Source of the DNA: Panicum virgatum
Taxonomy: Eukaryota > Streptophyta > Magnoliopsida > Poales > Poaceae
Assembly (NCBI RefSeq): GCF_016808335.1
Contig: NC_053147.1
Location: 15,238,913-15,302,912, forward strand
Length of the DNA: 64,000 bases
Direction of reading: 5' to 3'
This document shows positions 22,124 through 33,193 of the stretch, one piece after another. The notes below the pieces were generated by a model. That model saw only the letters and a list, made by a program, of their open reading frames with translations. It made no database searches and was not told where the DNA came from. The position numbers were made by a program, and so were the translations under genes. Within the stretch, counting starts at the first letter, position 1, and each line of letters opens with the position of its first letter.

Positions 22124-23133
22124 ATGGTTGAGGCTAAATTCATGAAGTTACTAGACCACTCAAAGATTCTTTTATGGAAAAAGTGGCTTTATTGTATTGT
22201 TGATGATTTTGTGACAAAGCAACTTCCTCACAATGTGACATCGAGTCCGAGTCTGTTATATGCTCTGGAGCACAAGGGAGACAGAGCTTTGACTTCAAGT
22301 CAAGGTTACTAATCATCAGAACTCTTCTACTATCCAAACCATTTTTTTAATCTTGAATACCCAGAAGTCTGAGTTTCCTTCAGTTTGTGCAACAGGAGAG
22401 CTGGCACATGCTTTGCGGTTCTTGGCTGCAGTGGTGTCACAGAGCTTCATAGCCTTCGGTGACATTCTTGAGCAACATAAGAAATTCCTTGGACTCTCTG
22501 GTGGGATTAACCAGATCTTCGAGCTTGAGGATTTTCTACATGCTGCTTAAAGGAGTAAGTCAATTGGTTCGGACTTAAATAACATAACTATCGTGCTAAT
22601 TGTTTTTTTATCTGAAATTATGTATGCAGAAAACGAAAAAAAAATATAGTTGTTGACCTTGGTTTGCATCAATTTTTGCTCTACAACAATATTTTGGCAG
22701 TTTTGTACAGCTTGTTTACCATAAGACATCCTGCTCTGGCACGTTATTGGTAGAGTTTGGCACTTCTGAAATGCTGCACTGTTACCTTTCTGTCCTGCTC
22801 TAGTGCTCTAAATAAACTAATGCTATGCAGTTTTTTTTTTTGAAGAGTTTAGTTTTCTATTCTGAACCTGCCTTTCGAATAGCAGCTTCGGAAGAAATTT
22901 AATCATTTTAATGAAGTGGACATTATAATACCATCACAGAAGCTGTTGGCCAGCAATTTTTCATGCAATTTGGTGCCAGGGAAAAGCCTTCTGCTGACTG
23001 GTACACCTCTTCCTACAAGTGACCTTTATTTGTATTCTGCTCAGCAGCGAACTTGTAGTGACATGTTTCATGTACCTTGACTTACCAAGCCCTCAGAAGG
23101 AATGTTTCATGTTCCTCAGCATTCGTACACCAG

Positions 23134-23416
23134 CAGTGGCGGATGTACACCCCGGGCCACTCGTGCCATGGCCCGGGGTTCGGCCCAAAAAATTGCTGAA
23201 GAAGCCCAAAAAATTGCTGAAGAAGAATAAATATACTACTTCGCGATGACACTTGTTGTATGTTTTCTATCTTTCCATTATGTTCTCGTGTATCTTTTGA
23301 ACTTCCATTATGTTCTCGTGTATCTTTTGAACTATGAGTTTGTCGACGTCTGGTTTTTGTCACAACTATATTTAAAACTCGGCCCGGGGTTCAACTCAAT
23401 CCTGGTTCCGCCACTG
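23134..23416. mobile_element. hAT-type MITE inside an ABCD1 pseudogene exon
   Basis: The ends are perfect inverted CAGTGGCGGA / TCCGCCACTG, flanked by an exact 8-bp target duplication TACACCAG (23126-23133 and 23417-23424), both diagnostic of hAT elements. It is 283 bp and non-coding, with two internal direct duplications (CCCAAAAAATTGCTGAAGAA, and a 36-bp unit containing CTTCCATTATGTTCTCGTGT). Confidence 0.93.
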
Positions 23417-23826
23417 TACACCAGCCTGGGTCATATACCCTCTCTCAAGGGAGGAAGCAGAGTTGAAAGTTCTTTCAGTACACAAATCTGGCAGGCGCCA
23501 TTTACTTTTTGAAATGTCTGCCTGTTGAATAATAAAGAACTATGTGTCTGAACAATATTATAACTAGCTAGCTAGGTCAACTTGTCAAAAGTATCAAATT
23601 ATTTTCTTATTTGTCTTGATAACTGGAAACTGTATGCCTCTATGGTAATACTGGTAACAAGTCTAGTGCTTCTGTCCTGCTGGATGATCACCTGGAGAAA
23701 ATTCTGGATAATGTCCGGCTGGTCTATCTTCTAGAAAGAGAGGTGGGATTCTATTCCAAACTGGGAAAGATGTTCTATCGCTGGGAGAACAAGAAATGCT
23801 TTTTTTTTTTTAGAACAGAGCTTTCA

Positions 23827-26626
23827 TTAATTTCCAGCAAGAGTACAATCCGAAGCTGCTAGCATGACTAGCCAGTTCGGGATACAATCAATCCAAAAGA
23901 AAGCTCGTTCGGCGGCCGAGACTAAAGGCGCACAAGCGTGCGCCACCGAATTCGCATCTCTACGAATCCATCTATTACTGAAACTAGCAAAACTCTTGCC
24001 TAGCCCTAATATGTCGAAGCACAGACCCCCAATAGAGGATGTAAACGGCTGCGGCCCCTGTAGAAAATTTGACAGAGCTTGACAATCAACTTCCAGAAGG
24101 ATCTTGTTCAGCCCAAGCTCTGCCGCAAGCTCAAGCCCCTCCTTCGCCGCCAAGGTTTCCGCCGTCAAGGCATCAGGCACATCATCAAACCACCTTGCCG
24201 CTCCTCCAATCACCCTGCCCGAATGGTCACGGATGACTATACCAACACTGCCCGTACATGAACTTTGATCAAAGCTCGCATCTGTGTTAACTTTAAACCA
24301 ATTCGGTTCCGGTCTCTCCCACTTCGCCTTCAACACCTGTGCCTTCGGACTGAAACAACAAAGACTGGATGATCCAAACCCCACGAGTCGCTCCTGCTGG
24401 GCGACTCGGGGGGCTCCGAGCGCCGCCGTCCACCCACCCCCCCGGCCGCCTCCGGTGGCCGCCGCCGCCGCCGGCTTCCGTCCGGGCGGCGGCGGCGGCC
24501 CGTGCCCTAGCCGAAGTCGGCTTCGGCCCCCACGCTCTCTCCTCTCTCTCCCGCTACCTTCTTCACCCCGCTGCCCGGACTTCGCCGACCTCGCCGCCGC
24601 CGGGGCTGGTCCCGGCTTCCTCCTTGCCGGATCCGGGCCCTCCATGGCCGGATCTGCTGCCGGGCGGGGTGCGGTGGCCGCGCCGTCGCCGGAGCGGGGG
24701 CCCTTGGCCGCACCGCCTCCGCCGCCTCGGGTGGTCGGCCCGTGGCCGCGCCGCGTCGCCGCCGCCTCGGGTGGCCGGCCCGTGGCCGTGCCGCGTCGCC
24801 GCTGCCTCGGGTGGTCGGCCTGTGGTCGCGCCGCCGCCGCCGGGGCCCATGGTCGCCCGTGGTCACGCCGCCGCCGCAGGGGGCCGCGCCGAGGGGCGCT
24901 GCCACGCCGCCGCCCTGCGGCTTTCGCTGCCACCGCCCCCCTGGCGCTTGGGAGGCCGGGGGCCTGTGTCCCCGCCGCCGCCCCACTGGTGGTTGGTGGA
25001 CCGGGGTTGCGCCGCCCTTGTGGAGCCTGGATGCCGGCTCGGCATGGCATGGAGGTTTGCTCCTGGTGAAAACCATGTCCGTGCTGCGGACAGGCGACGA
25101 TGGCGCCTAGTGCGTCATGTCCCTGTTGGGGGCGTCGCCATGGACACCTCCTATGCCTCCTCTGCTGGTCTTCGCATCTCGGCTGCCGTCCTCGGGTATG
25201 CCTTGGGCTACGGTCGCGGCGATCCGCCCTGGCTTTGAGATTGGTTCCCTGGTGAAAACCATGTCCGGTGCTCGGACGGACAACGTTGGTGTCTTGCGCG
25301 TCATGGTCCCTGTTGAGGGCATCGTCTTGGGACTTTTTCACGCTCAGGGTGGTCGGCTTTTTTATGTTACCTACCGTGCTCCATTGATGCTTCATCACCT
25401 TGGTCTGCTTACGCTGCAGCTACCTTGACGGATGCTTTGCCATCGTTGTGATGGCGGATGCTTTGCCGCCCATATTTCGCTTGGTCCGGCGGATACTTTG
25501 CCGCCCTTTTTACTCTCTGGCGGATGCTTTGCCGCCGTGTTTGCGCTGCTGATTGGTCGTCTCTGGCGGATGATTCGCCACTGTGGAGCTGCTTTTTCTG
25601 GTGGATGCTTGGCCACCCATTGGTTGTGTTCGTGGTCTGTTGGCGGCCTCGGTGATGTTGTTCTTCTTGTAGGTTCATCTGTGTTAGTTTGTTTCATGGG
25701 TCTTGGCGGGTTGGTGAGGTCTTCTGCTCTGTGGTCGTCGTTCTGCTAGTGCTGTGGCTGTTTGTTTTCGTTGGCCTCTTTTCAATTTTTTCTCTGTTGT
25801 TACTCCTTTGTGTGCTTGTGCCGGTCAACTACTGTTTGGCTAGCATCAAGTTATGTTTGTAATCTGCTTCCCTCTTAATGAAATACGTGCTAAGGCACGT
25901 TCGCGAAAAAAACACCTGTGCCTTCGGCGTTGCCGGCTGCTTCAGCGAGATAAGATCCTCCATCAAAGAAGAGATAAACCGAGCAGCAGCACCCGGTTCC
26001 CACACCCTCCTTCCGTGACGACGAGTGTTGCGGCCTGTCCATAGCGCCCAAGCTCTAGAGATGACCGTTGCCACGGTTGATATTGGGCACACACCTGGAT
26101 GGAGAATATCTGAGGCCCATGAGGCCGGGTGCAAATCAGGGACATTAACTCCCATAATCCTCTTGACCTCTCTCCAAAAGCACTTCGCAAACGGGCAATC
26201 AAAGAAAATGTGAAATAACGATTCATCTTCACCTCCACACATCTCACAGTGACTCTCCCTAGCCACATGTCTCCTCTTCAATTCCGACTTCGAGGGCAAT
26301 GAATTGTTCAGGACTCGCCACCAGAAAACTCGTATCTTAGGTGGCACCTCAAGTTTCCAAAGAGAGCTCCAGGCATGATTGTCCTCTAATCCTGAGGCCT
26401 CCTTGGTTGTGTTCAGTGTCTTCTCCATCTGCTCTTGTTTCAACAAACTGTAGGCCGATCTAACCGAGTATACACCATGTTTCTCAAAAGCCCATGCCAG
26501 GACATCCGTCTCTGAGAAGGAACTAGGTTTGACTTTTAGCACCTCCCTAGCCTCCAGAGATAAGAATGATTTGTAGACTTCTTCTGTATTCCACATCCGA
26601 GTACCCGTCAAGAACAACTCATGCAC
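23827..26626 (-). pseudogene. LINE ORF2 C-terminus: zf-RVT and RNase H, split by a retroposon
   Basis: 25929-26626 encodes the zinc-binding RT-associated domain (LWKLEVPPKIRVFWWRVLNN, HCEMCGGEDESLFHIFFDCP). 23827-24348 encodes plant-type RNase H with the acidic residues of TDASFD, AETLAAKEGLELA, LEVDCQAL and RRDANSVAHACA, then a stop at 23827. The two parts are one frame once the 1.56 kb insertion and one target-duplication copy are discounted. RNase H would remove RNA from the cDNA hybrid. Confidence 0.85.
24349..25910 (+). mobile_element. Non-autonomous non-LTR retroposon nested in the LINE
   Basis: Flanked by an exact 17-bp target duplication AACACCTGTGCCTTCGG (24332-24348 and 25911-25927), with a short A tail at its right end, so it lies in plus orientation. 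The body is GC-rich (24400-25050) and then T-rich. It has no LINE protein motifs. Its 3' end (GAAATACGTGCTAAGGCACG, then TTCGCGAAAAAA) resembles the 3' end of the retroposon at 46137-47067. The long ORFs within it on both strands are compositional. Confidence 0.88.
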
Positions 26627-27147
26627 GCTCTCTACCCTTGCCCCCTATAACCGAACCAAGGGCTTAAGAGTCCGCACACCAGGAATCCAGTTATCCTTCC
26701 ATACACTGATATCACCCGGTCCAACCCTTTTGATCAGCCCCTGGGCAAGAACATATCTCCCCAACAAAATCGATCTCCATGTGGCCGAGCAACGCCTTTT
26801 CTTGGTAGCCGAGAGGAAATCACAGTTTGGAAAATATTTCCCCTTCAGCACCTGGGCACATAGCGAGTCCGGCCTCATGATCAACCTCCAACCCTGCTTC
26901 CACGAGCATTGCATTGTTGAAAAGAGCAAAATCTCGGAAACCCATTCCTCCATCCCTCTTTGACCTGGTTAGCTTCTCCCAGCGGATCCAGTGGATCTTG
27001 TGATTGTCAGAGAGCTTCCCCACCAATAATTTGACACTGCCGAAGTAAGTTTCTTGCATACCGCGGGAGGCAACTTGAAACAGGACATAGGGTATGTGGG
27101 CACCGACTGCGCATTGGCCTTTAGTAAAACCTCTCTTGCTGCACAGC

Positions 27148-28323
27148 TCAAGCTCTTTTCAACCCCCCCACCATACCGTGCACTCTTGCCGGCACATAAT
27201 TGCCCTCAGCAGCTGTGGGTAGACCCAAATAGCGCTCACCCAAAGCTTCAGTAGTAATACCAAGGCTTCCATGCACTTGCTCTTTACACTGCTGATCACA
27301 ATTCGGACTGAAGAAGACGGCTGATTTAGCTTTGTTGACAAGTTGGCCCGACCCCCGATTATAGTTCTCAAGGATAGTCGCCACCCTGTCAGCACCCCTC
27401 TTCGAAGCCTGTGTGAAGATCAAGCAGTCATCAGCAAACAAAAGATGTGATATCCAAGGCGAGTATCTACTGACCTGCACGCCCCTTGAAACATACAGAG
27501 GACCAATGCTCTTGAGCATACAAGACAAGCCCTCCGAACAAAGCAAGAACAAGTACGGCGATATGGGGTCACCTTGCCGAATACCACGCGATGGTTTAAA
27601 TTCCTCTGAAAAAACACTATTTACCCGGACCGAGAAGGAGATGGAAGTTACACACTTCATCACAAGCGAGCACCAAGACTCAGGGAACCCCAGCGCCCTC
27701 ATGATACTCTCCAAATAGCGCCATTCCACTCGGTCATAGGCTTTTGCCATATCTAGCTTAACTGCACATCCTCCAGTTTTTCCTTTCTTGTTCCTCAGGT
27801 AGTGGATGCATTCATACGCAATCAATACATTATTAGTAATCAGCCGACCAGGTACAAAGGCACTTTGTTCAGCTGATATCACCTCATCCAATACTAACTG
27901 AAGACGATTTGCCATAGTCTTGGAACACAATTTATAGAGGACATTACATAAAGAAATAGGGCGGTATTGTGATAAGTTCTGTGGGTTGCACACCTTCGGA
28001 ATGAGAACAAGTAGAGTCTTGTTCACCTCCTCAGGAAGCTCGCCCCCATTCAGGAAACCCAACACCGCCGCCACCACATTAGGCCTCACCAAGTTCCAAT
28101 GTGTCTGAAAAAACCCGGCGTTAAAACCATCGACCCCCGGAGCCTTGCTCGGTGCCATCTGGAAGAGAGCAGTCTCCACCTCCTCTTCAGTAAACAGCCT
28201 TGTGAGCGAATCACACATTTCAGGTGTGACCTTCCTCGGCACATGAGCACAAATAAGCTCCGGTTGTAGAGCATCTTGCGCTGTGAACAAGTGTTGATAG
28301 AAGTCACACGTTAACCTCTCCAA
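27148..28323 (-). pseudogene. LINE reverse transcriptase domain
   Basis: 391 codons without interruption, carrying the non-LTR RT motifs: SKAPGVDGFNAGFF, LVLIPKV, YRPISLCNVLYKLCSK, SAFVPGRLITNN, VKLDMAKAYDRVEW, SRGIRQGDPISPYLF and the catalytic HLLFADDCLIF. The frame breaks at a run of seven G near 27161-27167 (one base too many). The next segments, 26820-27151 and 26645-26953, continue the protein in other frames, so ORF2 is not translatable as a whole. Confidence 0.92.
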
Positions 28324-28416
28324 ATCTTCTTGTTCAGTAAATACCCAGCCATCATCAGCTGTTAGCTATTTGATGCGGTTGGTTCTTCCTCTTGCCCTCG
28401 CTTTGGCCTGGAAAAA

Positions 28417-29514
28417 TTATGTATTCCGATCACCCTCTCTCAGCCAAGAAATACGCGAACGTTGCCATTCCATTGTTTCTTCTCTAGCAAGGACATCTGA
28501 CAACGTTGCCATAATCTCCCTCTCCTTGACTGTAGGCCCCCGGTACAGAGTACTCCCCCTCTCCTCCTCTAGTTCCATCCTGAGCTGCATGATTTGCTTC
28601 TTAACCGATCCAAAAACCTCACGATCCCAAGATTTTAAGGATGCTTGCAAAGAAGTAAGGGCTCTCGCAGCTGCAGAGAGATCAGCAGGTCCAGGACCCG
28701 GATCCCAGGAACTATTAACAAAATCGGTATACTCACCATGGGATTTCCACATGTTCTCATACCTGAATGGTTTGGGTCGTTTCCGACTCCAGCGGTCAGA
28801 CGTCTCCCGCTATCTCACCTCCACGAGAAGACCAACATGGTCCGATTCCGCGAGCGGTAGATGGAACACTTCAGAGTCCCCCAGCTCGGCCATGAACCTA
28901 CTGTCTCCCAGAGCACGGTCCAACCGGACCTTAACATTTCGGTCTCCTTCCTGGCGATTATCCCAAGTGAAAGGGAGGCCATGGAAACCTAGGTCAGTGA
29001 AACCACAATCATTTACTGCATCCTGGAAAGCAGCCACTTGCCACTGTTCTCTCTCATTGACACCAAATTGTTCTTCAACCGACAGCACCTCGTTAAAGTC
29101 CCCTACACAAAGCCAAGGGACCGACGATTGTGCTTGGAGGAATCTCATCAAGTACCAACTTTCTTTTCGCCGTTCGCGTCTAGGTTCCCCATAGAAACTT
29201 GTAAGCCTCAGCTGCGAAATTCTCAACCAGTCACACAACAACATGACGTCAATGTGCGACCTCGACTTGCTTACCTCAGCCACCGTGACATCATGGCGCC
29301 ACAACAGCGCTAGACCACCACTTAAGCCTTCCGACTTGACGATGATGGCATTCGGAAAACCAAGGTCACGCTTCAAGCCAAGAGCACGTTCCTCCCCCAT
29401 CTTTGTTTCCATCAAGAACAACACGCTGGGTCTCCTCTCCTCCACCAGGTGGCGGAGTTCCTGAACTGTCTCGGGACGCCCGCAGCCCCGATAGTTCACA
29501 CTGAGGAGATTCAT
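28417..29514 (-). pseudogene. LINE endonuclease domain and linker
   Basis: From the ATG at 29514: MNLLSVNYRGCGRPETVQEL, LFLMETKMG, LCVGDFNEVLS, PFTWDN and the terminal SDH motif (LAESDHVGLLVEV) of apurinic-like endonucleases that nick target DNA. The frame stays the same through to the RT but has stops at 28810-28812, 28417-28419 and just upstream of 28323. Confidence 0.9.
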
Positions 29515-30860
29515 GGTGTCCGGCGGGGACTGCCATCCGCAGCCGCCGCCGATCTGTCATTTTGAGAGTTGCCCCTCTTTTGTTTCTTCAAGAGCTCACT
29601 CAGACTTTTCCCACCGCTTTCAGCCCCTGCACCAAGCTGATTTACTCGAGCACTCACTAGGCCCGAGGGAACGATAGCGTTTGATTCCCCCACAGGAATG
29701 TTGAGGTCTGGAGTCTGCGTGGTTAGGGATGCCCCCTTTGATTTCCTTTTCCTCGCTTGTTGTCGAGAGCCAGCGCTCTCACCATCAAGATTAAGACATC
29801 TGCTTGCACCCGGAACCTTTATCACCTCAATATTCATCCCATCATCCTTCAGGTTCTGCTTGAGAGGGGACTGCACCTCCGGTTCCTCCGATTCGTCAAC
29901 AAGATTATCAGACCGACGAGAACCGGATTTAGATCCCTTCTCCTCCGAACGGCTGCTGTGCCTTGGAGGATTTGGTACCGAAGAAGACCCGCTGCCAAAC
30001 GACTCAGTAGCTGCAGCAGCAAAAGACGGAATCCTTCGCCGGCGCTCATCTGGTGCTCTAAGCTGAATGTCGTATGGGAGTTTACCTTTATCATCCCGTC
30101 CCACCGGAGTCGGGCACTCTAGTTCCGAATGCCCCATCTTGCCACACGCAAAACAAATGTATGGAAGTTTCTCATACTAAGCATGGAACCACCTCGGTTC
30201 TTCATGTTTATTCATGCGCAGGAGAACCCCTCGCCGGATTGGCTTTTCCACCTCAATAGCAACACGCGCCCTCATGAAAGCACCACTGGCTTTACCATCA
30301 GAATCAACATCCATCTTCAAAACATTCCCAATTAAACCCATGGCTTTGGCACCCTTTGTGCGGTTCATCCACCCTAGGGGAAGGTTGAGAATTTGAACCC
30401 ACAATTCCAAACGATCAAATACAATCTCCGAGGTGCTGAGGGTTTCATTATACTCCTTAATTAGAACAACATACTTCCCAAAAAGCCACGGAGTGCCTAA
30501 CAGAACCCTCTACTTGTCACGGCCACTACCGAACTTTGCTACAAACAGATTATCGCCTTTCTGTCCAATTGATCAGAACTTAAGTCCTACTGGATTCCCC
30601 CAAGTAGGTCGCATCGCCGATCGCATGGAGTCAATATGAACCGGCGATGGAGAAAGAATTTTACCAACCAGCGCCACTCAGTTGGTGCTAGGGCTTCCTC
30701 CTCCTCATCGTCGGCAAAATCCATCACCGCTCCTTCCTCCGCCGTGAGGTTGAGGTTCCGGAGCATCTCCACAACACTCGGGTTAGGGCTCGCAGACCCG
30801 TCCCCCTCATTGCCAGCACCTGTCGTCGCCATGGCAGACCAACAGGGGGAAACAACATGA
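29511..30860 (-). pseudogene. LINE ORF1 (DUF4283 plus zinc knuckle), broken
   Basis: Three pieces: 30587-30832 (start, acidic DFADDEEEEALAP, the DUF4283 beginning), 30177-30410 (WVQILNLPLGWMNRTKGAKA, the core of DUF4283 / zf-CCHC_4) and 29511-30137 (CxxxGHxxxxC remnant MGHSELECP, then a polar disordered tail ending at the endonuclease start). ORF1 proteins of plant L1 elements bind RNA. Stops and frame changes separate the pieces. The stop of ORF1 overlaps the ORF2 ATG region at 29511-29514. Confidence 0.75.
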
Positions 30861-31482
30861 TGCTCTGTGCCTCAACTCACACAGCCACCAGAGAAAACCC
30901 GACCTAGGACCCTAAGCGGCAAAACCCTAGGGGCAATCTGTGGCCGGCGGCGCCAGGAACAGCTAACAGACGGTTGCGGTGGCCGGCACCAACTGCAGTG
31001 TTGGTGACGGGGCTTGGACACCGAGGCCGGATGGCCGATGGCGTATGCTGTCCAGATCACCGGCGGCGGCAGTCTAGGACGAGGTCGGGGTCGAGATCGC
31101 CTTTGGAGTCGCCAAAACCGTCGCTCCGCAAATTACGGACATTTCCGCCAACTATCGGCTCCCGGCGTTTTCCCCGAGAACAAGAAAGGCTTGGGATGGT
31201 CAGTTAGTGTTTAGCTGGAAGACCACCTTTTTTTATTCATTTCCATTTTGTACTTTTTAAGTTAATTGAAATTGAAAGTAACTCATGTGTTGTATGTGTT
31301 TTTTTTTCAGGCTTGTTTGTTTTTTCATCATCCTAAATTTGGTATTCTCGAAGAATGCATCATGTGCGTGTTCTGTCTTAGTGCTATTTTGACTTTACCA
31401 GTTACCTTTTTTTTCTTTGCTGATCAATTACTACAAGTGTTGATGTCGAAGAGCATTTTTACAGGGTAGCAACTAGCATGGG

Positions 31483-31780
31483 CATATATGTGATCGCTTC
31501 CTCACAAGTGTTTGGATAATTGCCACAATAACATAAAACTCCTGATGCCGTGATAGTTTCCTTCGGTGAACTGTTCTTTTCTCCTTTTTCTTTGTTGTTC
31601 TTGGAAAGATGGTGAAATGTTCTTTTACGTTAATTTATACTTCAAAGTTGACCTCGCTCTCAGGATAGTTGAGAAATGCAAAGGGTAGTAAAGGATGTAT
31701 GTGTAAAAACGGCTGGCTCCAAGTAGCAATAAGCCCATTTGTGCACCTGAACTATGTGCAAAAAATATCAATACAGTTGA
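31483..31780. other. 3' flank of ABCD1 pseudogene, no gene
   Basis: No further recognisable transporter exon follows the last block; nothing else is supported. Confidence 0.5.
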
Positions 31781-31852
31781 AGGGCCCATCCGGGTTCGAA
31801 CCGGAGACCTATTGATCTGCAGTCAATTGCTCTACCACTGAGCTATGACCCT
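31781..31852 (-). tRNA. tRNA-Cys (anticodon GCA)
   Basis: On minus, a 72-nt cloverleaf: D arm GCTCAGTGGTAGAGC, anticodon arm TTGACTGCAGATCAA with GCA in the loop, T arm TCCGGTTCGAACCCGGA, and A and B box promoter sequences. The acceptor stem is irregular: AGGGTCA on the 5' side against TGGGCCC on the 3' side pairs well only if one G is bulged, as if one C had been lost from the GGGTCCA expected of plant tRNA-Cys. It may be functional or a slightly damaged copy. There is no intron, and CCA is not encoded, as normal. Confidence 0.85.
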
Positions 31853-32464
31853 TGCACGTTAGTTTGCAACTAGAAACTATATATATATATATATATTATT
31901 TTCTAGTACGTTTCAACAACCACAAACACAAGGTGTAGAGAAAACTTTTTTTTTCTTTATTAAAACAAAGATCACATCCGCTACCATGTGTCCTTTTACC
32001 ATGTAAGTGCGCTCCTCTCTCATTTATATACAGTCCTAATCTAAATACAACGGGGTTAAGTTTGATATGAAACAACGTGTCCTTTTTATTATGAGTTGAT
32101 TTACAACAATGTGATGGTCATCAACAGTTTTGCTTGCATTTCCACACAATTAACATGTTTCCCCTATTTTCCCAACAAAATTCTCGTCCACTAAGCTAGA
32201 CAAAACTCTACACAGACCAATAGTCAAACTACTTCACGAAATACCGGAGAAAAAAACGCAGTTGTGAGATTGAGATTCGATAGATGAAACAGCTATAATA
32301 TAGCACTGTCATCATGCTCTTGTAGTTACATAATTAAGTACCTCATCTATGATGATAATTTAACTAGCAACTGCAATGAGTTACATGAAAATGAATCAAC
32401 CAGCCTAATGAGTATCTTATGCATGGGACTCATATGGTATGAGACTACGAGTGTGCTGGCTGGC
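31853..32464. other. Intergenic, AT-rich, nothing supported
   Basis: Contains an (AT)n microsatellite at about 31880-31897. No gene seen. Confidence 0.5.
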
Positions 32465-33040
32465 TTTGGATGTCTTTAGTCCTTAGACTAAATTTGGATG
32501 CCTTTAGCCCTTAGACTAAATTTTAGTCTAGGGACTAAACTCCTATTCTGTTTGGAAGGGATTAAAGATCATTACTATAGCTGCACAAATACCATATTGC
32601 CCATATTTAATGCACTAAAAGGGGTAGGAGATGGAAAAGTGAGGCTTTTAGTCCCCTTATGCTTAGTTCCCTTCCTAAAAATTTTACACACATCACATCA
32701 AAGGGAATCTTTCTATTTAGGAGTATTAAATAAAATCTGTTTACAATTTTTTATTGCATGGATGAATTGTAAATCGCGATACGAATCCAATAAGCCTACT
32801 TAATTGATGATTTGCAACATTGATGCTACAGTAACCATCCGCTAATCATGTATTAATTAGACTCATAAGATTCATCTCGTGATTTACAACCCATCCGTGC
32901 AAAAAAACTTTGTAAACAGCTTTTATTTAATACTCGTTAATAACAAGATTCCCTTTCAAAAAGATTTTAGCGAAGAAACTAAACACATTTGGTATAAAAA
33001 ATGACTAAAATGGAGGACTAAATTTTAATTGGGTGGATCC
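32465..33040. mobile_element. MITE-like element
   Basis: The left end holds two copies of a TTTGGATGYCTTTAGYCCTT motif and ACTAAATTTTAGTCTAGGGA; the right end holds ATGACTAAAATGGAGGACTA and AATTTTAATT. The internal inverted signature (GTAAATCGCGATACGAATCC and GATTCATCTCGTGATTTACA) is shared with 1335-1672 and 41199-41544. Ends are approximate. Confidence 0.55.
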
Positions 33041-33193
33041 ACACATAGCCTTATTATTCTATCTATGAACAGGTCTATAATCCTTTCTTGCAATTTTCGA
33101 AAGAATCATCTAAAATCTCTTCATTTTCCCCTCGTTGCAACTTGCAAGGGGGGCCTACATCCGGGCGGCTCCGCTCCTGCTCCCACCCCCTCC

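Larger units (their letters stand above)
23800..31175 (-). mobile_element. L1-type LINE, near full length but degenerate, inserted in the ABCD1 pseudogene
   Basis: Minus orientation: a poly(T) at 23800-23811 is its poly(A) tail, and the GC-rich 5' UTR ends near 31175. The flanks are a 15-bp target duplication with one mismatch, GAGAACAAGAAATGC (23785-23799) and GAGAACAAGAAAGGC (31176-31190). Reading 5' to 3': ORF1 with DUF4283 and zinc knuckle (about 30860-29511), then ORF2 with endonuclease, reverse transcriptase, zf-RVT and RNase H (29514-23827). A separate retroposon (24349-25910) sits inside it. Without that insert the LINE is about 5.8 kb. Multiple stops and frameshifts are present. Confidence 0.92.
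22124..31482 (+). pseudogene. Peroxisomal ABC transporter (ABCD1/COMATOSE/PXA1-like), C-terminal half, interrupted
   Basis: Successive blocks follow the second half of plant PXA1-type transporters, which import fatty acyl-CoAs into peroxisomes. They are 22124-22306 (LLDHSKILLWKKWLYCIVDD, QLPHNV, LLYALEHKGDRALTSSQ), 22396-22550 (GELAHALRFLAAVVSQSF, SGGINQIFELEDFL), about 22890-23000 (SQKLLAS and VPGKSLLLTG, the start of Walker A), 23080-23490 (KPSEGMFHVPQ, IYPLSREEAELKVL), 23640-23799 (DHLEKILDNVRLVYLLERE, then LSLGEQE of the signature motif), 31176-31198 (rest of the signature), 31316-31372 (FFHHPKFGILEEC, Walker B) and 31427-31482 (VDVEEHFYRVATSMGIYVIA). Introns are retained, so it is a DNA-level copy. 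Stop codons (TAA after FLHAA; TAA in the ISF motif), a 1-base insertion and the insertions described separately show it is dead. Confidence 0.85.

Noticed and set aside
24284..25398. Long overlapping ORFs on both strands (up to 523 codons)
   Set aside because: GC-rich low-complexity sequence inside a retroposon; the only real protein segment there is the RNase H end (23827-24348).
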